Program-made: the position numbers and the translations under genes
Shown here: in pieces, positions 21,795-32,551 of the stretch
Layout: every line of letters starts with the position of its first letter
How positions within the stretch are numbered: the first letter of the stretch is position 1
The notes under the pieces: generated by a model
Seen by the model: the letters and a program-made list of their open reading frames with translations, nothing else
Databases searched by the model: none
What the model was told of the DNA's origin: nothing
DNA from: Diplosphaera chodatii
Taxonomy: Eukaryota; Chlorophyta; Trebouxiophyceae; Prasiolales; Stichococcaceae
Direction: 5' to 3'
Assembly (NCBI GenBank): GCA_032358165.1
Contig: JAALGY010000021.1
Location: 868,001-932,000 of the forward strand
Length of the DNA: 64,000 bases

Positions 21795-23175
21795 TCAGCC
21801 TTCGTCAGGCGGTGGCTTCATGACCTGGTCCGCCATCCAGGTCGTACCCTCCAACTGCCTCACACTGGCCTCCTCCCGCCTGCCGTTGTCCCCGGGCATG
21901 GCGTCGGCGGCTGTCTGCTGCTCTGCTGCTGCTGCCTGCTGCATGTCTGCCTGCAGCACCATGCCCTTCTGTTACTGACAGTCCAAAGTGGCATATCAAA
22001 TGCACTCTGCTCGGGGGCCAGGCCAGAGGCTTGCCTGTGGCATGTCGTGAGTGCGGCTGGGACCGGCGCCATGCTGCGAGCCGGACGCCTCAGCAGCAGC
22101 AGCATCGCCCTCCAGAGCGCTCGCGTGCAGCTTGAAGCCGAAGATGCGCGGCGTGTACGACTCTGTCGACCGCGCCGGCCGCAGCGACGGGTAGGTCATG
22201 AGCAGCAGGTGCGGGAAGGTCGTGCCAAAGTAAGCGCCATCCACATTGCCCTGCAACACCAGATCGATCTTGGGCAGCGTACCAGATGGACGCAGGGTCA
22301 CATATAGGACCTTGAACCAGTCCAGATCACTGCTGTGCAGCGGTCATCAGGAGAGCGCACCTGGTATTTGGACCGCGGATAGTAGATATCTTTGCACTTC
22401 GGACAGAAGATCTTCACTGTGCTCTGCCGTGGCACATCCGCCGTGCCAACAGGAAGGCACGGTTGGCCATTGCACAGCACGCGCGGACACCGCCCAAACT
22501 CACACACCTGCGATGTCGAGCTGATCCTCGTACTTTTCTCTGGTGACCGACTGCTCGTACGTGTACTCAACATGGTGCATGATGTCTGAGCTGCTGTGGA
22601 TGTGACAGCCTGTTTCGTGTGCAGCAGTCACCTTGTACTTCTCAAACATGGCGCTCATGCCACGAGAGGTGAGGATGAAGCGAACGTGGATGAGGCCGTA
22701 CAGCATCTCTGCCGCGCTCTCCACCAGCTCATGCTGCTCCTCAGTGAGGATCTCTGTGCTGGCGCTGTCACTGTCCAGTATGAGGTCCAGTGCATAGTCA
22801 TAGTATGGCACCTGCACTCACGAACAGTGAGCAGCTCACATGTGAGGCGGTGCTGCTGTGCACTACGCGCGTCACATATGTTGCTCTGCGTGCGCTCTGC
22901 AGTAATATGCATGGTCGGTCGATGAGAGCAGGGCACCTGAGATGAAAGGCCGCTGAGGTTAAAATCGTCCTGTATGAAATCCTCCTCGACCTCACAGAAG
23001 AACTCGTTGCCTTTCAGGCTGCAGAACCAGGATATCCAGGACGCTACGTCCTCGTCGGACCCACTGGGCTCGCTGGTCTCGCCTGTAGTGACAGCATGTA
23101 TGTTCTGAGATATTATTCGGCATCACCGCACTCAGGGCTACCCCTGTTGGCACGGGCTTGGCGGCCCTGACGCAT
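21795..23175 (-). CDS. CKB: Casein kinase 2 regulatory beta subunit
   Basis: Regulatory subunit of the CK2 tetramer, acting in nucleus and cytosol. Start exon 23175-23141 ([12 protein letters not shown]), next exon with [20 protein letters not shown] and [19 protein letters not shown], then [16 protein letters not shown] (acidic loop), [20 protein letters not shown], the zinc finger halves [19 protein letters not shown] and [16 protein letters not shown], and [20 protein letters not shown] followed by RIFGFKLH. All four zinc cysteines are present. The three or four amino acids usually found before the acidic loop differ little from plant CKB. The C-terminus is either a stop at 21996 or, using a GC donor at 22034, an extra exon 21965-21795 that adds a Gln/Ala-rich tail ([18 protein letters not shown]...) ending PPPDEG; the second is in phase and I favour it slightly. 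Confidence 0.93.
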
Positions 23176-23299
23176 GTCCTGAGGCTGCTGTGCTATGTGA
23201 GTGGCTGAACGCTGTGCTTCCCCTGGAGGTACTGCAGATGGTCACGCTGCTCCATCCCGCACAGCAGTGCCTCCCCCGGCTTGGGCATGTACACCCAGC

Positions 23300-23819
23300 T
23301 CAGTGGCTTGATGCCTGGTGCTCAAACTTCGCAGTGTACTTGAGAGTGACGTTCCCAGCTCCTAGCCTATGCACCAGTCTAGCTGCTAGCTCGATGTTGC
23401 ACAGCCGCTCCGCAGCAGCGCGCAGATCCTGCAGCCCCTTCGTACTGGTTGTGGGGACCAGCCAGGACTGCCAGCGTAACCGCTACAGACCAGCAGCAAA
23501 GCGCAGACAGACATGCTTGGGTGCAGCGTTCCGACGTACGATCGTCCCGCAAGGTTGCCCTGACATCTGGAAACGAGAAAATCAAGAGGCTGCACTCACC
23601 GCTCTCGGTCTCTGACAGATGGTCCGACTCTTTGAAGGCAAACGCATGGGACATTCGACCACCCTTAGGTCGCCCCCCAGTCCCTCGGGTCCGCTGACAT
23701 TGAGCACTGTGTCGACAATGAACGAGGGCAGGCTGTCAAAGGCTTGTGTCAGGCCCAAGCAGCCGGGCCCGCCGCGTGCAGCTGCATACAGACTGTGGAT
23801 CCGACGTCTTGTGCTCATC
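23300..23819 (-). CDS. Unidentified gene, partial model
   Basis: Reading down the minus strand, an open frame from an ATG at about 23819 gives MSTRRRIHSLYAAARGGPG, then LTQAFDSLPSFIVDTVLNVS and GPEGLGGDLRVVECPM, then a GTGAGT donor near 23593. A downstream segment near 23432-23300 reads LRAAAERLCNIELAARLVHR and VTLKYTAKFEHQ before a TGA at 23300-23302. The hydrophobicity pattern and splice sites look like real coding sequence, but I do not recognise the family and cannot fix the exon chain between the two segments. The gene lies between CK2 beta, same strand and 125 bases downstream, and the long coiled-coil gene, with which it would share an upstream region. Confidence 0.4.
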
Positions 23820-24406
23820 AACGGTCGTGCAGGGTGCAAACAGCGCTAAGTCGTAGGTCGTCGACGCAGCAACCCAAGGTGCCAGCATGGCACCCCTGGA
23901 GTGCCTGGAGTGACACTCGTCATGGCACAAATGCTTCCAAGCCAATCAGTGCGCTATGTGTCGCTGCAGTTCCTACTTTATCGATGCCTGTGTTGGCGGG
24001 TTTGGCGTTGATGCAGTGCTGAAGCGCTGACGGCGCCGATGGTGCTTGGCGTGGCGCATGCGCCATCGCTGCACCCTTGCTGATGCAGACCTGGTCCGGA
24101 TGCTCACCTGACAGTGTTGGGAACTTTAAACTGTCAGCTACTGTGTATGATGGCCTGAGATTCATTGGCAGCACCACCACAAGGTATTCAGTGCAATACA
24201 GGTGGCGTTTCTGGGCAAATTGCAGTTTGCGGTGAGCTCGGGTGATAATCAAGAGGCTATGATAAACAACAGACGTCCCGGAAACCATTTCAAGTGCTTG
24301 TTTGCCTACAGATGCTCTCTTGTGAGGTGTTGCCTAAACGGCTGCAGAACACTGTTCAGGTGGCCATTCCTTCGTGCAGGGATGTGAGGCCAGCCGGGCA
24401 TCTCAC
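23820..24406. other. Divergent upstream region of the unidentified gene and the coiled-coil gene
   Basis: About 590 bases. May contain 5' exons of either neighbour; an acceptor TGCAG at 24374-24379 precedes the proposed start of the coiled-coil gene, so a 5' UTR or short coding exon probably lies here. Confidence 0.4.
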
Positions 24407-27400
24407 ATGCTGAGCCTGTCAGAGCTGCCAGGCCTGCGACCTTTCAGCGCTTCAGCCAGCTCAGCTGCACACGTGACCAGCGAGCAGAATGCAGGACAGG
24501 ACCAGCCAATGCATGATGGCTTCCCCGCAATCCCTGCTAACTCAGCAACGGCATCGCCAACTGCAACCAGCGTCAGAGCCGCAACCCTGCAACCAACAGC
24601 AATGCCAGCTGGAGCACCGACACTCAGCTTTCCCCCCGTGCGCACGTCTGTTGATGCACCAGCTTCCAGCACAGCGCTGCGTCATGCAGCTGATGGACAT
24701 ATGCACGGCGAGCATGCCGCTGGTGCTATAGCAGCTGCAAAGCCACACAACCTGACCGCTGCAGATTCCGCCACTGCAACAACACCATCGCTGCAAGAGC
24801 CAAGGTTGTCAGCCCATCCGCCAGCCGAAGCTCTGAGCAACTCAGCTGCAGCTCTGGCAGGCAGCCTCGAGACATCTGCCCAGCCCGGAAGCGACCCAGG
24901 TAGCATAGCTGCAGCCTGCCTGGCAACGTTAGTCGGCAAGCAGCAGGCTGGCAGGGCAGCAAGCTTCGTTTCGGACACAGTTGTGGGGCCTACAGCCCAG
25001 CATGGCCTGCCACCAGGCGCAGCAGACAATGGGGAGGAAGTAGCAGTAGAGGCGACCATAGGCGCACCTCATCCAGCACCCAGCCCAACCCGCGCAGTGC
25101 CGTCTAGCCCAGCTGCACCGCTTCACGCAATGACTGCAGCTGCATCAGTGCAGCAGCCACCTGCGCAGTCAGCAGTACTTTTGCCAGAGCCTGCAGCTAG
25201 TACTGCGGCAGATTCTGACGACATGGCCTTGCAGGACATGGTGTCGCAGCTGCGCATGGAGAATGCCATGCTGAAGGTGTGACGTCCAGTCTGGTTCGAG
25301 CACTTGGCTGCCATGTCCTGGACACGTCAGCGCGTTTGCAGTCATGCGCACTTGCGTACCTGGAAAACAATGCCATTTGCCCTTGACTGCCTCGTCAGGT
25401 TGGCCCCTGTGGCGCAGGCAGAAGCGTCCTTTGCTGTCAGCCAGCGGGAGCCGCTGGAGGCAGACAATCGGGAGCTGCGCATGCAAGCAGAGGCCCTGCA
25501 GCGCGAGTCGCAGCGCCTGCAGCAGGAGCTTGCGCACCTCCGGCAGCAGGTGGACGGTTTGCAGCAGCAGCTGGATCAGTCCCAGCAGCAGGTGGCAAGC
25601 TCAATACAGCAGGTAGTCGCCCTGCGACATGAGCTCACTGCAGCGCAGCAGCAGGCAGCGTCCCTGCAGCAAGAGCTGGGGGCAGTGCGACAGGAGCTGA
25701 TCACTTCACAGCAGCTTCCGGATGAGCTCAGGCAGGAAGGCGCCCCCTCGCCGCAGCAGCAAGAAGCAGTGCATCTGCAGCGTGGCAATGATGCTGAGCG
25801 GGGGGCAGTTGAGCTGCTGGAGGACCGAGATGCGGCCCGGGCGCAGGTTGCTGACATGCAACGCACCTGTCAAGCAGCCCAGCAGCAGGCAGCAGACCTG
25901 CAGTTGGTAGCAGATGCAGCGCAGCAGGAGGCAGCAAGGCTGCGCGCTGAACTGGGCGCCACTGCTGCAGAGCAGGCTTCTGGCAGTGCAGCGTGAGCAA
26001 TGCGCACTGCGGAGTCAGCATCCTGCAGCACCTGGTTCACCTGCTGACAACTGTTACAGTAAAGTCATGCCGAGAGGTGCCTTGCACCAGCAGCAGTCTC
26101 AAGTCACATTGTGGTGCAGGCCGGACAAGGGGGCTGAGCTCGGCAGCCAGCACGAGGTGAGTGAGCTGCGGCGGGTGCTGGCGGAGCAGGCCGAAGCTCA
26201 TGCGCAGCTGCAGGCAGCACACAAGCTGCTGCAGCATCAGGCGGCGGCTCAGCATGCTGCCGCTGCAGACACTCAGGTGTGTAGTCCACAGCTTCAAGCA
26301 CAGCTGCACACTTGTTTTCATTGTCTGCATCCTGCATGGCTTCCAACAGGCAGATCATGGCGGTCAGTTTCAGCAGAGAAGTCCGCTTGCAGGGCAAAGC
26401 AGTGCCCGGCAGCCCGACAGCCAGCCCGCGCAGCTCCGCAGGAAGTGCTGCAGAGCCACGGCAGGTGGTTGAGGGCTCGACATGCGGCATTGAGTCCGCA
26501 CTTGATATGACAGTGACATGCGTAAGCAAAGTACACCTGCCACCTGCTCAGCCTAGGTGCGCTGAATCAAAGCAGCAATCAGACGCCACATGACATTGCA
26601 GGTGGCAGCGTTGCGTGCGCAGCTGGCGGTGCTGGTCAAAGCCAGCCAGGAGTACTCCCAGCAGCGGGACGCCGAGGCAGCTCACGCGCAGACCGAGATC
26701 GCTTTGTTGCACCAGCAACTCGCTGTTGCTAAGGGTGACGCCGATACCTCGAGGCAAGCCGCGTCACCTCTGCACTGCTGCTTCAATAGCAGAATGACAC
26801 CACCTCAGAGGACCTTACGACAGCAATGAACGTGTGCCCACATGCGCCGGCGATGGCAAACACCATAGATGCTGTGCTGCAGACTACAGTGTCAGTCGGC
26901 GTCTGGTGCCATTAGCAAGCTGGTATCCGAGAATGCAAGCCTCGTGGACCAGCTCAACACGGCGCACCTGCAGCAGCCGGCCCCCAGCAATGGCGGCTCT
27001 GGGCCCAGAGCCAATGCGCAGCGCACAAGGGAGCTCCCAGGTATGGGACAACGGCCATCCGACATCGGTGCTCGGATGCTTCAAAAAATCCAGCTTGACC
27101 AGAGTGTCATATGTGCGCATTGTAGCGTTGGGCCGTACAGTGCATGCGCACACCTGTGTGTGGCGTGTCGGCAGGCGGCATGAGGGTGACGCACGACCAG
27201 CTGCAGCTGCTGGCGCTGGCGGAGGAGGTGGAGCGCCTCCACGGGGCCCTGGCTGCCGAGCGCGCTCATCGCGACACGCTCAGGTGATTGCGGCTGTGCA
27301 TGCGCTTGCGGCAGCTCCATGTCAACTGCTGCAGTGCTCAATGAGCGAGGCCGTGCATGCCCCCGAGTAGCATACCATTTGCTTCCGATTACTGACGCCG

Positions 27401-27998
27401 AAAGCTGACTGTGGATGCGACTCAATGATGTGGAGAGGTGTGCCATATCAGGCATGAAGCAGAGGCCCTGATTGAAGCAGAGACCCTGATTGGACACAGG
27501 GTCACACCCACGCCCTGGCGTCCTGGTGACTGCAGGCGGAAGGCGCTGGCTGTCATTGCCGCCGGGTCCTCGCCAGGGGTGGCCGCCAGCCAACTTGATG
27601 ATATCCTGTCACCGCAATTGCCAGCTGCTGATGCACGTCCGGTGGCCATTGCTCAGGGCGTGCCACAGCTAGCAGCTGGCACTGGTATACAGGCCGACAG
27701 CGTCGACATGCCTCCGGCAGACATGGCTGGACAGCCACCCTTGCAGACGCCGCAACATGGGCACAAGGACTCCAGCGTGCAGCCTCCATCGCAAGCAGAG
27801 GTTGCCCAGGCAGCAGCCTCAGTGCAGAGTACAGGCTCCGCAACCGTGCAGCAGGCTGCACCTGCATCAGCACCACAGCCCGTGTGGATGCCACAGGCAG
27901 CTGCTGAGCGAGCGCCTGTGCAGACGCCAGGCAAGCGGGGCTTCTGGGGCACGGTAGGTGCTTACATCACGGGGGCAGACAAACGGCAGTCGACTTAG
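24407..27998 (+). CDS. Long coiled-coil protein of unknown function
   Basis: Exons 24407-25276, 25418-25992, 26120-26276, 26350-26464, 26609-26753, 26883-27040, 27175-27283 and 27536-27998 join in phase to about 860 residues. The first 270 residues are a disordered Ala/Ser/Pro/Thr-rich region. A heptad-rich rod follows, dominated by Gln, Ala, Leu and Glu (LQQELAHLRQQVDGLQQQL, RHELTAAQQQAASLQQEL, SELRRVLAEQAEAHAQLQAA, LRAQLAVLVKASQEYSQQRD, ISKLVSENASLVDQL, HDQLQLLALAEEVERLHGAL). The tail is disordered again and closes with a compact aromatic/basic end, GKRGFWGTVGAYITGADKR. A golgin- or tether-like role is possible from the overall shape, but there is no diagnostic GRIP or GRAB motif, so no function is assigned. 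Intron 5 uses a GC donor (TCGAG|GCAAGC), which is needed to keep phase. Confidence 0.72.
27456..27491. repeat. 18-base tandem duplication
   Basis: GAAGCAGAGGCCCTGATT followed directly by GAAGCAGAGACCCTGATT, in the last intron of the coiled-coil gene. The frame is open across it, so it may be a recently lost or alternative coding segment. Confidence 0.85.
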
Positions 27999-28246
27999 CT
28001 CTGTCGGCCGTAGCTTGCGCTCACAGAGTGCTGTTGCATAGTCTGCATGCAGCGTCACGCCAATCCAGGAAGTGGGTGTGTAATGATGATAGTTTTCCAA
28101 GCTTGTGGTATTGCATTGTTTGTGGTTTGATCCTAAGAACCTAACCCAAGCATCAGGAAGGGTTCCAGCCAGTATTTCGAGACTTTCACAACATCAGCGG
28201 CTGCCATTGTGCAGCGTGTTGTGCTGTTGCAGCACATAGAAGTAGG

Positions 28247-29055
28247 TCACATGCCCCGCCCCCTGCCAGGCCCAGGGCCACCAGCAGCACCAGCAGCTGC
28301 CTTGGCTTTGGCGCGCGCAGCCACCGCCCGGCCTCTGCCGCCGACGCCTGTCGCCACATTCTTTGCCTGCCAGAATATCACACAGGGTTGACAGGCTGGC
28401 CTCCACCACAAGAGCAAATCTAGCACCTCGCTGGCTTGCCGAAACGCTGCTGTCACGTGAGCTGCCCATGTCAATCCTGGTCAACGATGTCGTGCCGACA
28501 AGCAAAATGTGCAGCGTGTTGACACAAGTGGGGAAATACCTTGTGCTTCGGGTCGATGCGCTTGAACATGGGCGCATTCTTCAGCATGTCGGGGATGATC
28601 ATGAAACGGATGCGGCTGCCCCGGAGGAAAACATGGTCCAGGTGCGAGATCCGTCCATCCTGCAATATTAAGCGATACACCGAACTCTGTTGGCATCCAC
28701 AAGCTGCCACACATTGGTACATTGACGAGCAGGCCATATGCATGGAGCGCAGTGCCAAGCATCCAATAGTACCCGCTCTGTGAATGTGACGTTCTTCAGC
28801 TGACAATTCCAGTTGTCCTCGGCATCATGCAGCTCCCCGCGGTATGTCTGCCCTGACTTCAACTCAACCTGCAGCAGCACGTTGAACAGCAGCTGGGTTT
28901 GTAGAGAGGTGGTACACCCCACACGCTTGGCACACTGAGTAGCCACGCAGAAGGCGGGACAAATGAGACATGCAAGCCTGACTTGCCGTGAGGACGTGGC
29001 CCTCAGCCTCGTGCATGAGCTTGATAGGAATGCCTACGCCTTTGGCTGACGCCAT
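28247..29055 (-). CDS. SmD3: Small nuclear ribonucleoprotein SmD3
   Basis: Core Sm protein of the spliceosomal snRNPs; forms part of the seven-membered ring on U snRNAs. Four exons: 29055-28987 (23 codons), 28868-28773 (32), 28659-28540 (40) and 28366-28247. The Sm1 motif spans exons 1-2 (GIPIKLMHEAEGHVLT then VELKSGQTYRGEL and EDNWNCQL), the Sm2 motif is LRGSRIRFMIIPDMLKNAPM, and the tail is Ala/Gly/Arg rich ending PGRGRGM, as in D3 proteins, where such GR repeats are methylated. Length of about 133 residues is normal. Intron 1 starts with GC (CTCACG|GCAAGTC); because the Sm fold fixes the junction HVLT-VELKSG, this is the best supported GC-AG intron in the window. Confidence 0.95.
28869..28986 (-). 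other. GC-AG intron in SmD3
   Basis: Donor ACG|GCAAGT and acceptor CTGCAG|GTTGAG on the minus strand. No GT donor in this stretch would preserve the Sm1 motif and the reading phase. Confidence 0.85.
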
Positions 29056-30631
29056 GGCGGCGCGGCCTACCGTGCAGCTGTACTCCCCTCAGATCACCGC
29101 CTACACGACACAGAGGGGACAAATCCAGACATCATGACAGTGCGTGTGTTGCAAAGGGTTGCGGTTGAGTCAGAGCAGCAGCACCCAACTGGATGTAAAG
29201 GCAAGGACCCATGATCGGGTGCAGTGGGTGTGATCAGCAGGTCCACGGGCGCAGCAGCACGGAGAAGGAGTCGTCTGCAGGAACGATGATGTTCTATATG
29301 CGCACCAGCGTATCACTTGCACCGTGTGAGCGCTATGCAATTTGGACTGCCGACACCAGCTTGTGGAAGGTCCAGTGTTCAGTCGGTCAGGCAGGTTTTG
29401 CTGTCACTGGCGTGCCGGCGTTAAGCAGCAAATCTTATGCAACTGTGTGGCACTACATGCAGGTTGCAGCTCGCTACTGCGGCTGCACACACCAGGAGAG
29501 CCTGCTTGGCAGAGGTTGGCAGAGCGGTAGGAAGTAGCTTGGCTGGTTGGCATGTTTGGGAAACCACTTTCCCTTCCTGGCACTCGGCAGCCCTATCGGA
29601 TAGCTCGAGAGCACCGAAAGGCTGCCAGCGCCACGTCGACACCCTGCTGCGCGCGTCTTACTGCGACAAGGTTTCGGCGCAGACCGAAAGTCCGAAGTTT
29701 GCCAAGTCTCCGACGCGGACTGTGGCAGGCCTGTTGCAATTGGACGTAGCAACCAGCAGCAGCAGTGGTGCGGAGCTGGAGAAGCAGAGCTGGAGCGCAA
29801 AGTGACGGACACCTGCAGCATCTGGTGAGATGATTGCAGCTGTCCGCGCCTTCTGTCGCGCCGCCCCGCGCGCTGAGCTTTGTCTCATAGCCACTTGGGG
29901 GCGTGAGGCTGTCGGCATCGCGTGCGCGTCAGCCGTTCCGACCTCAGCCGCCTCTGCAGCCACGGTCCCCTGTACCCCAGCACCTCGCAGCAGTTGGCGG
30001 CGAAAACGTAGTGCACTCGACTGTGTGCGACTGTAGGGCGACAGACAGCTCGGCAGATGCGTTTCCTGACGCCGCTTGAGCGTGCGGGCTTTTCAACAGG
30101 TTGATCTGATCTGCCAAGCTTCCACAAGCGCGGCGTCTCATACCCTATGCTGCCTGCGGCTGCTCAGTGCTACTGGTTCATGTGTACTGTAGCAGTGGCA
30201 GGCGGGTTGCTGGCTGCTACGGCTGGCTGGGCCTACCTCCAGCAGCTGCGAACCTGTCCTAGTGGCCGGGCTGGATGGGCAAATCTTATGACGCCAATCT
30301 TCTGCGGCCCCGCTCCGAGCACAATTATTGCTGTGTCACACACGCTTGCTTGTGATCAGCACACCCCGCTGCAATGCGCTCTTTGAAGTCGTTCGTGGGC
30401 AGTGACGTCGACGCGGACACCGTTTCAAAAGGCGCTGGTGTCCGGCTATTTTGTGGCCGGTGCAGCCTTCGACGTATTGATAGTTCATGTCAAGGTGTTT
30501 GCTCTAGGTTGCGGGCGCTGGCGGGGTATTCCGGCTGTTTGAGTCTGGCGAGATCAGTTGATCACCTGTAGTGTTGTGCTGTGCAGGATCAGGCGTGCGG
30601 AGAAGCTATCAGTCGCGTAACTGGTGATAAA
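29056..30631. other. Divergent region between SmD3 and the GATA factor
   Basis: About 1.6 kb, the longest stretch here without a recognised gene. Several open frames exist on both strands (for example 29437-29805 plus), but none has family resemblance or a coherent splice pattern. It presumably holds two promoters and the 5' UTR of the GATA gene. Confidence 0.5.
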
Positions 30632-32551
30632 ATGACAATGATGCCACGCCCCGACGTGTATCAGGCGTCGCCGCTGCAGCTGGACTTCAGTGGTGCAGCG
30701 CCTCGGATCACCACTGGCACTGCCACGCCCATCAAACAGAAGGTGCGCAGCTGATGGACACTTGCGCATGCCCATCGTGAAAGGCGCATCGGCATGGTCA
30801 CATAGCACCATGCTGTATGTGAAAGCCATGTCCTGACAAGGACTGGGCGGTGTCCTATGCAGCCTCGGGAGGTTGCGCCGGCACGGTTGCCTGCCCCCTA
30901 TGGCGGCCCCAAAACGTGCACCCAGTGCGGCACTACCCGCACGCCGCAGTGGCGGGAGGGTCCTTGCGGTGCGGACTCATTCATCTGGGTTTGTCGTGCT
31001 TGTTGTCGCTCTCAGAGAGTGCAAGCTATCAGCAGTTGGCCAGCAGTCTGATCCTTGCTGCGCTGCAGGTTGCGCGCGTGTGACGTGAGTTGCTATGCCT
31101 CGCAGGTCCCAAGACGCTGTGCAATGCATGCGGCGTGAAGCTGGTGCGCAAGAACCGCGGCACGGCGGAGGCCAAGAGGAAGGCGGCCGGCGAGAAGGCC
31201 GCCTCCGCTGCAGCAGCGGCGCAGCTGTTCATGGACCGCAACTCCCCCTCGCCAGAGCCCTGGTCCACGGGTGGCGACTCTGGCGCAGACGAGACGCCGC
31301 TGGCTGTGGACTCTGCCGCGCCATCGCCGTGCATGCAGTCGTCACCCCGCGTGCATGAGCCCAGCCCCCTCGGCCCGCAGCAGACTTCGCGGCGGCCTGT
31401 GCGAAGGGCGGCGGCCAAGGCGGCATCACGCACAGCAGAATACGCTACAACGGGCGACTGGCCCGCGGACGAGGGCGTGGTGCCTGCGCTCGGCGACGCC
31501 CACTCGGTGCGTGCTGGTTCCCGCGGATGTTGACATGCCCAGCAGCCTCAACTGGGTGTCCAGTGCAGGTGCTGCTCGCAGAATAGCTCGATATGAGGTG
31601 CCCCTTTCATGTGTGCCTGCTGAGCTCCCCCTCTATACTGACTGAGCTTCATTCACACGACAGGGCGCCTCAGTCGAGAACTCGGACAGTGCGGAGGAGG
31701 TGGCGTGGGCCCCCCGGCAGAGCAGCGACGAGCATGCAACCTACGCCGCGGACACCCTGGGCCTGCCCCACAGCATGCGCCAGGAGACATCCGCCGCCAT
31801 CAACCTCATGGCCATGTCGTTCAAGGACGGCAAGGCGCAGGCCCGCCCCGCGGCCTCCTCCCCCCCGGCGCTCTCGCTGGCAGTGCCCCAGACGGACGCT
31901 TCTGTGCCCCACCAAGACCCCCAGGTGCTGGCCCTGAAGCACGCTCATACCCCAATCCCGTGGCACTGGTTTCCCCTTGTGCACAACCTGCGCACAGAGT
32001 GTAGAGTTCAGCATTCAGCGTCTCGAACAACATCACAGTCGCTATCGTCTCGAAATTGACGCATTGTGTGCATTTTGTGGCAGGTGACACCCCGTTCTGC
32101 ACCCCGCCTGCAGCATCTCCGCAAGCACACACAGCTGAGCGCCCAGGAGCAGGCGACAGAAGACTTCATGCGCTTCAATGCGCCCACGCGCTTTTCAGAG
32201 TACGAGGCCCTGCAGCTGGCAGCCGATGCCAGCTGGCGCGCTGCGGACTCAGCGCAGCTGAGCGTCAATGCCATTGCAAAGGTGTGTTCACAGCCACAGG
32301 CGTCTTCGCATGTCGGTACATCACTGCAGTAGAGCTGCTTTGTCTGTAGTGACCACACTGACCGTCCGCACCCGTTGTTCAAGGTTTCAACACAGTGCTT
32401 CGTTGCCATGCAGTTCCTGGCGCAGAGGCAGGCGGCGTCCATGCGTGCGTGCGATGCAGCGCGCTCAGCCACGCAGCTGCTGCACACCTTTTTGGAGGGC
32501 GCTGATGCAGACTTGGGGGTGACCCGCAGCAGCAAGCGGCAGCGCATGTAG
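30632..32551 (+). CDS. Plant-type GATA zinc-finger transcription factor
   Basis: Exons 30632-30742, 30863-30968, 31106-31506, 31664-31924, 32084-32281 and 32396-32551, in phase, about 411 residues. A single GATA finger CTQC-x18-CNAC (GTTRTPQWREGPCGPKTL between the pairs) with the plant hallmark TPQWREGP and GPKTLCNACGVK; the intron at 30969-31105 separates the two cysteine pairs. A basic stretch (KLVRKNRGTAEAKRKAAG) follows for DNA contact and nuclear import. The rest is Ser/Pro/Ala-rich disorder, then a helical C-terminal part (SAQEQATEDFMRFNAPTRFS, LQLAADASWRAADSAQLS, MQFLAQRQAAS) and a basic end SSKRQRM. The finger places it near class IV/single-finger algal GATA proteins; the target pathway (light, nitrogen) cannot be told from the sequence. 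Confidence 0.88.

Noticed and set aside
24374..24406. Coding start at 24374 for the coiled-coil gene
   Set aside because: The codon there is GTG within a splice acceptor (GTGCAG). The first ATG is 24407; an upstream coding exon remains possible.
29437..29805. 122-codon plus-strand open frame in the SmD3/GATA gap
   Set aside because: Ser/Cys/Arg-rich with no homology, no splice partners and overlapped by equally long frames on the other strand.
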